A stretch of 64,000 nucleotides of DNA, from assembly GCA_946902875.1 (NCBI GenBank), contig OX336340.1, positions 10,121,566 to 10,185,565 on the forward strand, written 5' to 3'. Source of the stretch: Nematopogon swammerdamellus. Lineage: Eukaryota > Arthropoda > Insecta > Lepidoptera > Adelidae. The notes beneath the pieces were generated by a model that ran no database searches, had not been told where the DNA came from, and saw only the letters and a list, made by a program, of their open reading frames with translations. The position numbers and the translations under genes are program-made. This document shows positions 9,792 to 21,105 of this stretch, piece by piece (position 1 is the stretch's first letter; every line of letters begins with the position of its first letter).

Positions 9792-11290
9792 ACAATTTTG
9801 AGCTTTTTTGTCGTTTTGCCTCGTTCCAACATGTTAGAACGAGATGGGTCTATGAAGAGATATTGTTAGTGTTGCAAGATATGTGCGGTTATGTGTGATG
9901 GAATGTAGTATTTTTTTTATTATTATCCTGGTTAATCAAAGTCTGTTATTAAAGAAAATAAATAGTCTTTTCATTTATTACAGTTTGTACCTCTAAATAA
10001 TTGCATAAGTAATTGACAAATAATTCGATTGAAAGTGTTGAATGTGTAAAATAAAATATTATATTCGACACTGAATTCGATAAGGGGTCATCGCTCTGAA
10101 GGTACATGACATCTATGGATTTAATTGAGATCGTTGCTAGGGTCACTATAAAATGGAATTCGTTATAGAAATCTAATCAGTCATCCTTGCGAAGAGAAAT
10201 ACAGGGCATGTATTAAAACAATATTTTGAAATTCCAAATTCAAATTTGAACCTTCTCATTTAACGGCACTGCCTGCTCGCTGCAGTGCAGCGCCAGCGTC
10301 CGCTTGTATCTCGCATCTGTACATTAAGGAAATTAATTTAAGACAATAACCAAAGCATCGATAGAGCTAAACGCTCGCGATATGATCTCGGTCAGATCTG
10401 CCTCCTATCTGATTCGGAAGCTCCTCCCCGCCGACTCCGTTCACCATTATGTTATCGACAATAATCTCATTGCATTATTTATTTAGATTCGAACAGAGGC
10501 TTCACTCGCGGAAATCCAGATTTAAAACTGTCTTAGCTGGAACGTGGCTCCAATGCTCACTTTGAGCCTGAAACTAAAAAAAAAACAATTTAGTGAATTA
10601 AAATAGAAATTGTAGAAATAAGTTAACTTATTATTATGTAGTATATTAAAACATTTGAAATCGATGTGACTAATTCGCTTTCTTGACTTACATTTTATAA
10701 AATGAGCTTTATGTGTGAATTCAGTAGTTTTTGTTTTTTGTTTTTGTAATAATAATGTCTATAATAATAAACTTAATTTATAAGGTCGGTAACTATTTAG
10801 GAATATAGGTATATAATAAATGAGGTATCTATTTGAAAATCGAAAATTATAATACCTATAATGTTACATATATGTATGCAGTAGTTAGTAGTAGGTACTA
10901 TATATAACCATCCATCCTCTTTATCTACATCCATATTCTTTTTTTTATAACTTCTCTCATCACCCAAAGGTTGACTGGAAGAAAGGTAAACAGTAGGTAG
11001 AGTATGCCTTGTAGTGTAGTGATAATAAGTCATCCGCTCACCGCTCTATTTTTTTATTTGTTTCCTTTAATGGTTTTCTGTTATGTGCATCAAACTGTAT
11101 TTATTCTATTTTATTCATTCATTATAGATTACCAAATTCAACAAACTCTACCACCTGCCTTTAGATATTCACTATTACGAGTCTGTCCTTTTCCTAATGT
11201 TAGTTTCGAGAAATCCATTAATGCAAATTAGATGCACCTTCCTGCGACCACTGCCCACTCGTCAGCTTCTAAGAATGATTTGGAAGTGAC
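9792..11290. other. No gene seen; short LINE-like scrap at 10955-10990
   Basis: AT-rich. The stretch ctcatcacccaaaggttgac at 10957-10976, continuing tggaagaaa, is repeated in the opposite orientation at 42845-42885. It resembles the 3'-end motif listed at 34786-34975. A GC patch lies at 10270-10305. Confidence 0.4.
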
Positions 11291-11400
11291 ATAAGCAGCG
11301 GGGTGCTCCGCCCCCGGCTACCGGAGCCCTACCGACGCTCCCCGCCCCCCCGCGGGGCGCCCGCGCCGCCGCCCGCCGGTCCTCGCTCCCACGAGCCTCA
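11291..11400. other. GC-rich islet
   Basis: About 110 bp dominated by C/G (ctccgcccccggc, then cccgcccccccgcggggcgc). No open frame of note. Confidence 0.35.
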
Positions 11401-12740
11401 CGATACCACTCCACTACACACATTCTTGGAATGGTACAGTTGGCATTTTCTATAAATTATTACGCGCCTGTGCCCTGGGACAAGATCTTCGTCAAAATGC
11501 GGGCTCGCTGTTGCCACATTACTTAAGGCATCCTGCTCGGCGACACGTGACAGGTAGGTATGACACACGTGGACAACGACATTCTACTTTCTGGACGGGC
11601 CCTCGTCATACATTTTACCGGTAGAAAGGTGCGATTGGAGTACTTCTATATATTGCCAATATTTAAAACAGCGTAAGTGCGTGAGCGCCTCATACATCAC
11701 GTTACGTTTCCGCTCTGTGAACGTCGATAGAGTAAGACGGTTAAATGGCAATTTGATAGGTACGTATAAAGGAGAGACAACGATTGGATAGGGTGCTGAA
11801 TGCTCACCAATAGCGCGCCTCAATTCGGTGCGTTGTATGCCACTTCCCGATAATTTAATTCGTTGCACGTGGACGTAATTTGTGTATGATGCAGCTTTAA
11901 GTTAACAATAATTTACCTACTTTACTTATCTTTGAGCATTCTTATTTTCAACACTAAATAATATTTTTGAACATAATTTTAGACTTATCAAAAACCATAA
12001 ACAACATTTTTTTTTTCAATATCATATACCTAATAATAATATGCAGCCAAAATTATTGATTTTAATGTATTCACATGCCAGCGGCGATACCGATCTTCAT
12101 ATTACAACACAAACACTGCACCGATTTCCCAAACTGAATGCTATCTAATTATAGTTATAAACTTACCGTTAACCGCCCCACGAATAAAATCTACGATAAA
12201 GTTAGATTTTACGAGGTCGTAACGATGAAGTGAGTCACCTGCGCGCGCACTGCCAGCGCACTCAATCATCCGAACACCGATACCCGTGTGAAGCGCAGCC
12301 CTAAAAACGACACCAATAATTAACAATGTTTATATTATAAACAGTCCATAAGAAAATATCAAAGTCCTCTCGATAAAAGAGCAACGATTTATGCTAATCT
12401 CGATCATTAAACCACACTAAATATTCAATAATGACCAAAACATTAGACCAGATTAAATTTAATTTAGCCGCTAGCAGTTGGCCAAGTGCGTACTTTGACT
12501 AACACTCAAGTCCATACGCATTAAAATTAGGAGTTAAAGAAAGAAACATTCTTACTTGGTTTATACGGCTCTATTCAGTGTTTTGGAAGAAATGGGCGAA
12601 GGTTCTCTTTAATGCGTCAGAGAGAGGCGAGATGGATTCGGTTAATTTTAAATATTTTACACCTACTACTAAAATTTGCACAGTGCAGTATACACAGAAT
12701 TATCTTATAGTAGCAGTGGTTTTAGTATTTTTTAGTATTT
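11401..12740. other. No gene recognised
   Basis: A 94-codon minus-strand frame (11868-11584) contains no motif I know. Its codon pattern does not stand out, and it may be part of an old repeat. The rest is AT-rich. Confidence 0.35.
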
Positions 12741-13210
12741 TTAGGGTTCCGTACCTCAAAACAGGAAAAAAAGGAACCCTCATACGATCACTCTTGTGTC
12801 TGTCCGTATGTAACACAAGAATTTGGTATATATATTATATATATATAGAGTTTGGTGACCTAATCACGGACGTATAAATAACTACGAATTTAAATTTTTG
12901 GGAGACAAATTAAAAAGTTTTTTTTTTATTTTAAAGTGTAGGTATCATGTAACATCATTGCAAAGGCCTCGTTGTAAGGAATATAAAATATATTTATTTT
13001 ATAATTTAAAAATGCATATTTCAAAAGATATTACAGAAAACATACTAAAATCGACCATTTCCCCTTATCTCCGAAACTACTGAGTCTAAAATTTGGAAAA
13101 AAAGGGAATATAAGCCTCTCTTATGGTTTACAGAAAAACCCCGAAAACGCGGGAATGGTACAGTCGCGTGGAGAGGCCACGCGAGTTCGACTCGTACTTG
13201 ACCACTTTTT
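12741..13210 (+). mobile_element. Element C copy ('gttccgtac' ends)
   Basis: It begins ttagggttccgtacctcaaa and then has ggaaccctcatac, a gtctgtccgt microsatellite, ttggtgacctaatcacggac and tcaaaagatattac. It ends with a gtcgcgtggagaggccac / gcgagttcgactcgtacttg block. The same order recurs at 31968-32355, 46368-46712 and inverted at 42285-42780. No coding capacity. It is a common lepidopteran non-autonomous repeat, with class not proven here. Confidence 0.75.
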
Positions 13211-14115
13211 TAACCGACTTCCAAAAAAGGAGGAGGTTCTCAATTCGTCTGTATGTTTTTTTTTTTTTTATTTTTTTTATTTTTTTTTTGTATGTTTGTA
13301 ACACGATTTCTCCGTCAATTGACGGCCGATTTAGAAAATTCTTTTTTTGTTAGTTAGGTCATACTTCCGAGGTGGTCCCATTTCAATTTTATCGAAATTG
13401 GTTCAGTGGTTTTCGAAAAATCAGCATAATACTATGGTGTGTGGTTACCTTCAGCAAAACTTGTGATGTGGTCGTTTTCGGCAATTTTCAGTTTGATAAA
13501 TTAGTATGGTGTGTGGTTACCTTCAGCAAAACATTTGTGATGTGGACTTATTCAGCAATTTGCAGTCTGACACATATGGCGAATAATTCTGTACCACTTC
13601 AATCGATTTCGATTATTCGATTTCGATTATTCTTATTTATGTAATATTACTAAAAAGAATGAAATAAAAACTGTTTTAAAAAATATTAAACCGATTTCCA
13701 AAAAACAAAAAAAAAAAAAACTAAAAAGTATTAAATACCTAATATTTTGAAATTTTCCCTGTCATGTTGAAATACATGAATCGATATACTAGTGATACAT
13801 ATTCGGACCCTTGTTTCATGAATATTCTAAATTTGAAATTTTTTATCTTTTCCGACCGGCGCTTAATTTATTATGGTACCTGGCCGGTACCTACTGTACC
13901 GAGTACCATCGAGCTGGTTTGATGATGGAGACAGAAGGTGGCCATAGGAACTCCTAAACTACACATGATAAACCCATCGTGTTTGGGCTCGTTGCATTTG
14001 TCTTCACGAGAAATTTACTTTAGACCTAAGAGATTCTCAATTCGACGGTATGTTTTCTTTTTTTGGATGTTTGTTACGCGATTACTCCGTCAATTGTGGG
14101 CCGATTTTGAAAATT
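13211..14115 (+). mobile_element. Element D copy ('accgacttccaaaaaagga')
   Basis: It opens taaccgacttccaaaaaagg, then has a T-rich run, ccgtcaattgacggccgattt, aggtcatacttccgaggtgg and tcgaaattggttcagtgg. A partial internal duplication (ggtgtgtggttaccttcagc) sits about 70 bp apart at 13438 and 13509. At 13918-14025 lies one unit of the 121-bp repeat that is arrayed at 36715-37150. A second partial start follows at 14030-14115. The inverted relative is at 57532-58165. Confidence 0.65.
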
Positions 14116-14332
14116 CTTTTTTTTTTTATTTGAAAGGGGATAACCCTGAGGTTTTTGAAGTGAAAACTTCTTTAGCGGCTCTTGGCACTTTTTTAGGTGG
14201 GTAAAAATGTATAACTCGCGACATCGCGTCAGCGTCATTTTTAAAATGAAACCTTAAGTCATTGCGTTAAGGGTTAAGTTAGAGTGGCACGGGATCTGCC
14301 GGCACTCCCGGAGTGCAACTGTTAAGTAGGGT
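14116..14332. other. Probable repeat remnant
   Basis: Contains gaagtgaaaacttctttagc and nearby segments that read like decayed interspersed repeat. No gene. Confidence 0.3.
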
Positions 14333-14515
14333 TCCGTAACACGTTTATGTCTGTCCATTCTACTAAGTTCTGCAAAATGAATGTAGGGTTCCGTAACATA
14401 TGCATGTCTATCCGTTCTACTAAATTTTACAATTTTCATCCAAGGTCCTCCGACGGTTATTTTATAATAAAAGTAGGCTTCCGTAACACGTTTATGTCTG
14501 TCCATTCTACTAAGT
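14333..14515. repeat. Three tandem copies of a 55-75 bp unit
   Basis: The unit agggttccgtaacacgttta / tgtctgtccattctactaag occurs at about 14333, 14388 and 14475. The third copy is nearly identical to the first. The middle copy carries extra sequence. The start resembles element C ends. Confidence 0.7.
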
Positions 14516-14519
14516 TCTG

Positions 14520-14866
14520 CAACATCACCTACAACGTCCGTGATGTCAGCCCATAACACCAGTGCCATGTCAGTGCTTCCCCCTTTGATCGTGCTGACTA
14601 CACTGAACTGGTCGGAAAACACAAACTATTTACATAGCCGTTTCGACCGACGTTTAATTCAGTGCGGTGGTACCAACCCGGGAAGGTTAAACCCTACCAC
14701 CAAGTAAGATTACGAGGGAAGGGACTTACAGTTTTACGAGGAATCCGAACCTTGGTCAGCCTGCAACGGTCAGCGGTCACCCATCTAAGTACTGACCGCA
14801 CCCAGCGTTGCTTAAAATTCAATAGCGACAGTTGACTGTCTGCACCACTGAGCTATCGAAGCTGAC
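14520..14866 (-). mobile_element. SINE-A, head to tail nearly complete
   Basis: Minus strand: gtcagcttcgatagctcagt / ggtgcag (tRNA A-box-like, 14866-14840), then ttaagcaacgctgggtgcgg / tcagtacttagatgggtgac (5S rRNA-like, 14815-14772). The central domain and the tail gacatcacggacgttgtagg follow. The extreme 3' A-tail is lost at the junction near 14520. It is the clearest view of the 5S-like segment. Confidence 0.85.
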
Positions 14867-14908
14867 GTGGTCCTATTTTAATTGGGTCAAGATCGGATTG
14901 GAAAGCGA

Positions 14909-14944
14909 GGCGGAATCGCGAGGCCGAAGGCCGAGCGATTCCGC
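14909..14944. repeat. GC hairpin
   Basis: ggcggaatcgc and gcgattccgcc arms enclose gaggccgaaggcc. It belongs to the repeat seen inverted near 57560-57605. Confidence 0.75.
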
Positions 14945-14997
14945 CGAGTACATTAATAGCAAAAAATTACTAAAAAAAACTGTGAAATAAAAAAAAA

Positions 14998-15356
14998 GTT
15001 TTAAAAAACATAAAACCGACTTCCTAAAAAAAGTAAAACTAAAAAACTATTTAAAATAAAAATATAAAAACCGCCTTCAAAAATATATGAAATAAAAACC
15101 TAAAAAAAAAAACGAACCCTAGAGTTGAAGGCGGTGCTAAAGCAAGCAAAAATGATGCATGAAAGAAAACATGAGTGGATGATAATATCCTTTGTGATTT
15201 GTGTAGCCTTTTTAGCACCGCCTTCAACTCTAGGGTTGGTTTTTTTTTTAGGTTTTTATTTCATATATTTTTGAAGGCGGTTTTTATATTTTTATTTTAA
15301 ATAGTTTTTTAGTTTTACTTTTTTTAGGAAGTCGGTTTTATGTTTTTTAAAACTTT
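14998..15356. repeat. Foldback element with ~143-bp arms
   Basis: The left arm (about 14998-15141) and the right arm (about 15211-15356) are almost perfectly complementary, with a ~69-bp loop. The inner arm ends are gagttgaaggcggtgctaaa and tttagcaccgccttcaactc. The outer ends are aaaaccgacttcctaaaaaa and its complement. Related foldbacks lie at 26635-26832 and 57274-57531. Confidence 0.9.
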
Positions 15357-16530
15357 TTAGTATAATTTGTTTTTATTCGCATACGTTTATTTGCCGTGGT
15401 TATAGTTTTCTTATTTCCTTTTGGCATCTTGTATGTGAATAACATTTTTATTTCTTCGTGATGAAAGTTTTTTGTTTATAAAGTTTAGTCTTTTTAAGGT
15501 TGGACCATAATTTTTTTAAAATATTATATATACTTACTTTGTAATATTTAAGGTAATCTTAATTGATTTTGAGTTTTCTTTTTTATTTATATAAGCTAAT
15601 TAGTGTTCTTTATGTAATGCTGTATGATCTGAGGTTTTTAACCTCTACCTACTGCATTTTCCCTCAAGATCTGAACGGAATGAGCTATGTGTTGTTTCTA
15701 CTTAGGCGCTAGTATTTCAAAAAATTACCTGACATTCAGTGTCCCAGCATGACAGATACTCTTCCACCTTAGTTCGACGCGAGCTCCCGTGCAACCTTAG
15801 TATTACAAATCGGCTCAAAGCGCTCGCAGCAGCCACTACAATACCGGTTTTAATTACAGAATCAAATAAAAGAATCAACGAATAATATTTAACATCCGAG
15901 GACTGTCACCGCGCATTACGCAGGTCGTTAATATTTGAAAAGAGAATGCATAAAATAAGTTCGAAACAAGAAGAGTGGAACCGGTCATCTCGTCATAAAT
16001 ACAGGTAGCGTATCGTGTGTGTCCATCTAGTGCGGGGGCGTAAGCGATTTGACTTCAAATAATGAGAATTTGACGACAAACAAACACAAGATTGTACAGT
16101 GTAAAACATTGATGAGAAACGGGTTTTTAGAGTCGCAACGTGCGAGTGGGCCTTTGCAATCGATGCGAGATTCTAGCTTCATGGATCTAGTCTAGGTGTA
16201 ATCGATCACGACATGAGCCGTCTCCTCAGATTAAACAAACGCAGAACAAACTTTGCTCAGAATTACGAAGAGAACCTGCTTGACTTTTTACTCTCCATCG
16301 AAAGTCAATGCTGGCACGGACTGCACTATAGGTATTATATTGACGGCATTGCCCGTGGGGAGATGGGTAAGGTGGGTGACTGACGAGAAAAATGCGCGGC
16401 TCAAGGGTTGTATGTCGGTGTCTAATGGGCCGCCATGCCTCCATCAATCACCACCAGCCTTGCGAAATCTCGCCGAGATAGGGCTAAGGAGTCAACCTGG
16501 CGATCATATCACCTGTTGACTTGCGGCACA
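15357..16530. other. No gene recognised
   Basis: Mostly AT-rich. 16200-16520 is more balanced in composition and holds overlapping open frames on both strands (73 and 88 codons) with no recognisable motif. It may be an old repeat. Confidence 0.35.
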
Positions 16531-16556
16531 ATAATATAGAATAGAATAGAATAACG
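16531..16556. repeat. Short AGAAT microsatellite
   Basis: atagaatagaatagaataac. Similar short runs occur near 42230 and 56300. Confidence 0.6.
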
Positions 16557-17137
16557 TTATTTCCTCATTCACAACGTAAGTTACAGAACATAATATACAC
16601 CATAGAGCTAGGAGGAAAAGGGAGCCAGCTCAGCTTATGTGCTACGGATCCCTCGCGATCAGAGCGCTGCTGCAGCGCTGGTCTTCCGCTGGTCCCAGAT
16701 TCAGATTCAGATTCAGATATTAATTTCGCCATAAAGAACACACCGCATTAACTATATTTCATTGAGGCATAGGTATGCATATTCAGTATGTTTCGTCCAT
16801 ATTTTTTGTCATGTTCCGTTCAGCAATGCAATCTATAAGAAAGAACCGGGTAAGAACCCATACAGAGCTTTTTTTTAAATATAACTTACATACTAAGTTT
16901 TAATTATATTTAACATACTATGTCTAAGTAAAAAAAAATTAAAATAAAAGGTAGTTAAATACAAAGAACATAGGTGGAGCTGGTAAAATTTTTTTTCTAG
17001 ACCCAACTCCACCTCCCTTCGCCAATAGCCAGTTATAGAGTGTAGGTACGGCAGGGTATGGTTAAATTGTGATTTTCTTTGTTTATTAGTAGGAGTAATT
17101 AGTATTATTTGCACTATGGAATTAATAGATTCTGAAA
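16557..17137. other. No gene seen
   Basis: AT-rich. A short gattcagattcagattcag run is at 16690-16708. Confidence 0.4.
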
Positions 17138-17562
17138 AACCGGCCAAGTGCGAGTCGAACGAGCGCACCGAGGGTTCCGTATCGCCATGTCATGGTTAGC
17201 GCCACTCACGCCATCTATGGCGTGTTATGAAATGCTTCATATTAGTTAAATGTCATGATTAGTTAAAATGCTTCATACCCTATTTGATAGATGGCGCGCG
17301 CGCATACACTTTTTGGTTTCTTCTATTTCCTTCACTCACACTTCTATTACTTCAGGTTCCCCCGTAATTTTTTTACTTTTTCTTATTTTTATTATTATTT
17401 GTTGTTATATCGGCCATAATAACACAAACTCTGTGAAAATTTCAACGGGCTACCTATTACGGTTCAAGAGATACAGCCCTCGGACAGACGGACGGACAGA
17501 CATACAGATGGCGTAGGCTTAGTAATAGGGTCCCGTACCGGATACGGAACCCTTATTAAGTT
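17138..17562 (-). mobile_element. Element C2 copy, inverted
   Basis: It starts aaccggccaagtgcgagtcg, continues cgagggttccgta, 'atagatggcg' and ttcaacgggctacctattac, then a cggacagacggacgg microsatellite. It ends ttagtaatagggtcccgtac / cggatacggaaccc. The ends are inverted repeats of the gttccgta type. Others are at 20930-21105, 27785-28165, 37610-37912 and 58545-58990. Confidence 0.75.
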
Positions 17563-17685
17563 ATTATTATTATGTTCTTTATTTCACATTTTTACATAAT
17601 TTAATTTATATTAAATTTAATTTATATTAAATTTACATAAATTATACTAAAAGTTATAAAAATACGCAAAATTAATACAAAAATA
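17563..17685. repeat. AT-rich short tandem repeat
   Basis: tttaatttatattaaattta repeated imperfectly (17598-17640). Confidence 0.5.
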
Positions 17686-17689
17686 AAGT

Positions 17690-17990
17690 AAAATGAAAAG
17701 GGTAATGCCGCCGGCGCGGCGCGGCGGGAGACAAGCCTCCAAGCGCGCCGGCACAGCGGCGCGGCGCGGCGGCAGGCCGTGGCTACGGAACTCTCCGAGA
17801 CGACGCGAGACTAGCTTCGAGCGATGGGTGGTGGTACTAGACACGTAGGCATAGTAAAAGGAGAAAACTATGACGTAGGTCACCACCACCCACCCCCATC
17901 TCGGAGAGCTCCGTATCCACCGGACTGCACGGCGACGCGCGCGCGTCGTCGCCTCATGGTTGCACGCACCACCGGTAGCGGGGAAAGAAA
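17690..17990. repeat. GC-rich foldback islet
   Basis: The outer part holds gcggcgcggcgcggcggc runs. Inside, ccgtggctacggaactctcc (17777-17796) pairs with ggagagctccgtatccaccg (17902-17921), and gggtggtggt (17826-17835) pairs with accaccaccc (17882-17891). No supported coding frame, although a chance minus frame spans it. Confidence 0.6.
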
Positions 17991-18839
17991 ATGAAGCTAT
18001 CAATTGCTGTTAGTTTTTTTTAAATTAAGATTCTGTCATATTTTTACTCGTTCTCGGGACTTTGGGAGGCCATAAGACCTTTTCGTATTAACTTCATCAA
18101 ATTATATTTTTTCTCAAACAAAGATACATCGTAAAATTCAATAAATTTTATTTTGTGCTGATAAAATCATAAACAAAAAAGTTACAAGGGTTTAAAGCTG
18201 GGATTTTGGTAATTTTCAAAAATAAAGAAAAAAAATCGTATCTCGATACCATGTGACATCTGACAAAAGGTATCATGAGTCAAAACGTTGCAAATTCGGT
18301 TGTCCAATTACCCTCGCGGTTAATTACCCTCCGTTATATGCCACTTTACATTTGTTTAAAGTCCCACTCCCTACTAACATACAAACGATACTGTATACTA
18401 ACAATCATCTTCTTATTTACAACTAAGTATGTGTCTTCCAGAATTTGTGCATGCAAACTAGTAACTTCAAATGCTTCGTTCCTTTCAAAATGATTTTGTT
18501 TTATTATATTATAAAAAGTAATCACAAATTTATACCGTGCAGCGCCGTCACTGGATACTGGCAGTAATAAACGAATTTCCTATTCGTTTGGTTGCCATTA
18601 TTTAAAAAAAGAAGAAGAAGAACGTTGCAAATGACCCCACTTACCTACAAAAAAATTTTGTCGGTCGATGTGCCGAACACCCTATGTGACTTTTCCAACT
18701 TAGAGTTGGGTCATTCATTATACGTAGATCCCTAAAAATCGTATGCATGCAATGTACTCGTATGCATAACTGGAAGCCAATAGAGCCGGAGGAATTCGAA
18801 ATAGAGAGCTCACGGGGACCACAGTTTCGTCCTGAAGAT
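17991..18839. other. No gene seen
   Basis: AT-rich, with a short gaagaagaag run near 18612. Confidence 0.4.
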
Positions 18840-19280
18840 ACTATATAAGTAGTTGGTCTTCGATGTATTTAGCATCAGTCCGTTCGCAGCAAACCATTCC
18901 GATATTTTTCCTACTACGGAATTTAATTTAATTTCCAGTTCATGCATGGATTCAGTAAAGATTATTATACTAGTGTCGTCGGCAAAAAGTAATAAAACAC
19001 CATCTATTTTAATTAAGTCATTAATAAATACTAAAAATAATGTATTACTTAATGCAGAAGCCTATGGAATACCAATTTCAATTTTACCTGGCTCGGAACT
19101 TTTTTTGTTTCCTTTTAAAGTGACAGCAGTGACCTGTCTTCGATCTGTTAAAAATGACTTTAGCAATTCATGTGGTTTGCCACTTACTTCATATTTTTCC
19201 AATTTGCGCAAGAGGAGGTTGTGGTCTACGATATCGAATGCTTTCGACAAGTCGCCTGTACATACATTACCTGCAACCAC
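18840..19280 (-). pseudogene. Reverse transcriptase fragment of a non-LTR retrotransposon
   Basis: The minus strand encodes the catalytic core of a LINE reverse transcriptase: DLSKAFD (19253-19233), LLRKLEKYEVSGKPHELLKS, LFLVFINDL, then LLFADDTSI with the catalytic FADDT at 18986-18972, and WFAANGLMLNTSKT near the end. The expected GIPQG turn reads GIP-stop-AS, with an in-frame TAG at 19064-19062, so the copy is dead. It is Jockey/CR1-like by motif style. Only about 145 residues of the RT remain, without endonuclease or tail. The plus-strand 151-codon frame is its antisense shadow. Confidence 0.88.
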
Positions 19281-19323
19281 AGAGCATCAAATGCGCGCGC
19301 CCGCCTAGGTATTTGATGCTCTG
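19277..19323. mobile_element. ~46-bp mini-MITE
   Basis: cacagagcatcaaat and atttgatgctctgtg form exact 15-bp terminal inverted repeats around a GC-rich centre (gcgcgcgcccgcctagg). It is flanked by the 8-bp repeat cctgcaac. Its first 29 bases recur at 63828 as the start of a longer element. An 8-bp duplication suits a hAT-type transposase (inference). Confidence 0.75.
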
Positions 19324-19820
19324 TGCCTGCAACCTTGTTCCTCTTGTCTCTACCTTTTATCTTCTTCTTGTCTATACCCAAAACACGTAAGCATAAAACA
19401 AAATTAAAATTATATCAGCTATCACCACTAACTTAAAATCACACGCATAAGACTCAGAAACCAAACAGAAGAAAACAAATACTTTTTCTAGCATAAAAAA
19501 ACACTTGTATGTACAAAAAACACACAATGTACATGTTCCACATTGAATAATTTGTATTCATAAAATATACATATTTATATTGATGCAAGAGTTTTAAATG
19601 AAAATGTTTTAAGCATTATAGGTATACTTTTCGTGTACTTAGTACAAGCAAATCGCAAATCCATTTAAGGACTTTCTTAATAATAAATCAGGCTGTAATG
19701 TATTTCCATATAAATATTAATAACATAACCGCATTGAATATCACTCGCGGAACAAAGAACAACCGACCAATAATGGTACGTGACTTCGCTAATGAATCGC
19801 GTACTAATTCTTATTTCACT
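19324..19820. other. No gene seen
   Basis: AT-rich. Confidence 0.4.
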
Positions 19821-20350
19821 CGACTCCCCTTCGCCGCCTCCGGTGGCGCCGAGCCCTCCTCGATACTTTTACAATGATTACTGTAAAAACAATGTTCGCA
19901 CAGATCATTACAAGACCTCCGATGCTTTGTGATTAATTAATGCTAATACATAAATTAATTACTCATGGTAATGCGGCGGAGGAGGCGGGGGGCGCGGGCT
20001 CGCGGGCTTGTTAGCGGCTACTCGAGTTTTTCCCCGCTCGCGGCTCGCTGGAATTCACCCTTTTTCAGCCGAGCGCCGGCAGCGGCGGAGGTGCGGAGGC
20101 GGGAGACTCAAGTTGTTAGGGTATCAGTATAATACGAGTATTATATTTATTTATTAAATAATAAATGATAAGGAGATGAAAGTCGGAATGTGCAGTTAAT
20201 TAGTACCGAGCGACTCGGCGGGCAAGTGCTATAATAAATAACATCGTGACTTAGTCGGTTTGAGAAGTAATAATTTCATTACTGCGGCGCGTGCGGCATG
20301 CGGACGGCGCGACGGCGGTGCGTCGCGCGCGGCGCGGCGGCGGCGGTGCT
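19821..20350. other. Two GC-rich islets (19821-20110, 20280-20350)
   Basis: CpG-rich blocks separated by AT-rich DNA. They carry no supported gene. Possible cis-regulatory DNA, not demonstrable here. Confidence 0.35.
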
Positions 20351-20929
20351 GAAATAGCTGAACAATCGAATTGAATCATACTCGTTAAATTTAACTTTAT
20401 TCGCAAAGTATTCAGTTTCAAATTAGGAGCAGCATGCTGTAGAACGTACTCGTGGCCTTGACTATTTATTTGGAGAGGATGGGGAATGTTCCCCGCTTTG
20501 CTATGCGGATCAATCTCTATGTAAAAACCGGTAAACTCTGGAAAGCTCTCCCTGCCCAGTGCCCATATTTTACCCCCAAGTACCGTCTCGGGTCCAAGAG
20601 TGGCGTGAAAAGTCACCTGTCAGGCCGGCATGGCATTCGCAACCCTCGCATACGTCCGAATGTACAACATGGGCGTCGTTAGATAACTTATTGTAGGTAT
20701 ATACATCCTTTAAAACTTAATAAACGATTTATCTATTAGTTTAACTATGTACAATTTTTTGAACACTAGTGAATTATTTTCCCGGTTGTATGAACTGCAT
20801 ATATCTTGGCATACTGTAGATTAGAGAAACAAATGGAAAGTTTATGACAAGTGAAGTAGCAAGTGAAGTAGGTTCGTAAATTACCTCAAGAAATTAATTT
20901 AAAGTAACTCTAAAAAGTTAAAAATTAAG
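20351..20929. other. No gene recognised
   Basis: Overlapping open frames on the two strands at 20251-20682 (121 codons minus, 76 plus) show no known motif, and neither has flanking splice signals I trust. Confidence 0.3.
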
Positions 20930-21105
20930 GGGGGTTCTCATACAAGAGACTACTAAATAATAGATGGCGCTACAGGTACTAATAGCAGGTACTAATAATA
21001 GACGGATATGGTTTTATTACAGGTACTGTATAGTCTGTTTAAACTATGGTATAGTGGATCTACGGATCCCTCCGCGCGTAAGTAAAACTCTCACTTGACC
21101 GATTT
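20930..21105 (+). mobile_element. Element C2 fragment
   Basis: aaaaattaaggggggttctc, then atacaagag...aatagatggcgctacagg, to ctccgcgcgtaagtaaaactc at the end. It matches the inner and right part of 27785-28165. Confidence 0.6.

Noticed and set aside
14254..14622. 122-codon minus frame with repeated SRMDRHKRVTEPY segments
   Set aside because: The repeats come from the three tandem copies at 14333-14515, and the end is SINE-A.
18853..19308. 151-codon plus frame
   Set aside because: Antisense shadow of the reverse transcriptase encoded on the minus strand (FADDT and DLSKAFD motifs).
20251..20682. 121-codon minus frame (MTFHATLGPETVLGGK...)
   Set aside because: No recognised domain, the overlapping plus frame is equally open, and one end runs into a GC islet with low-complexity residues.
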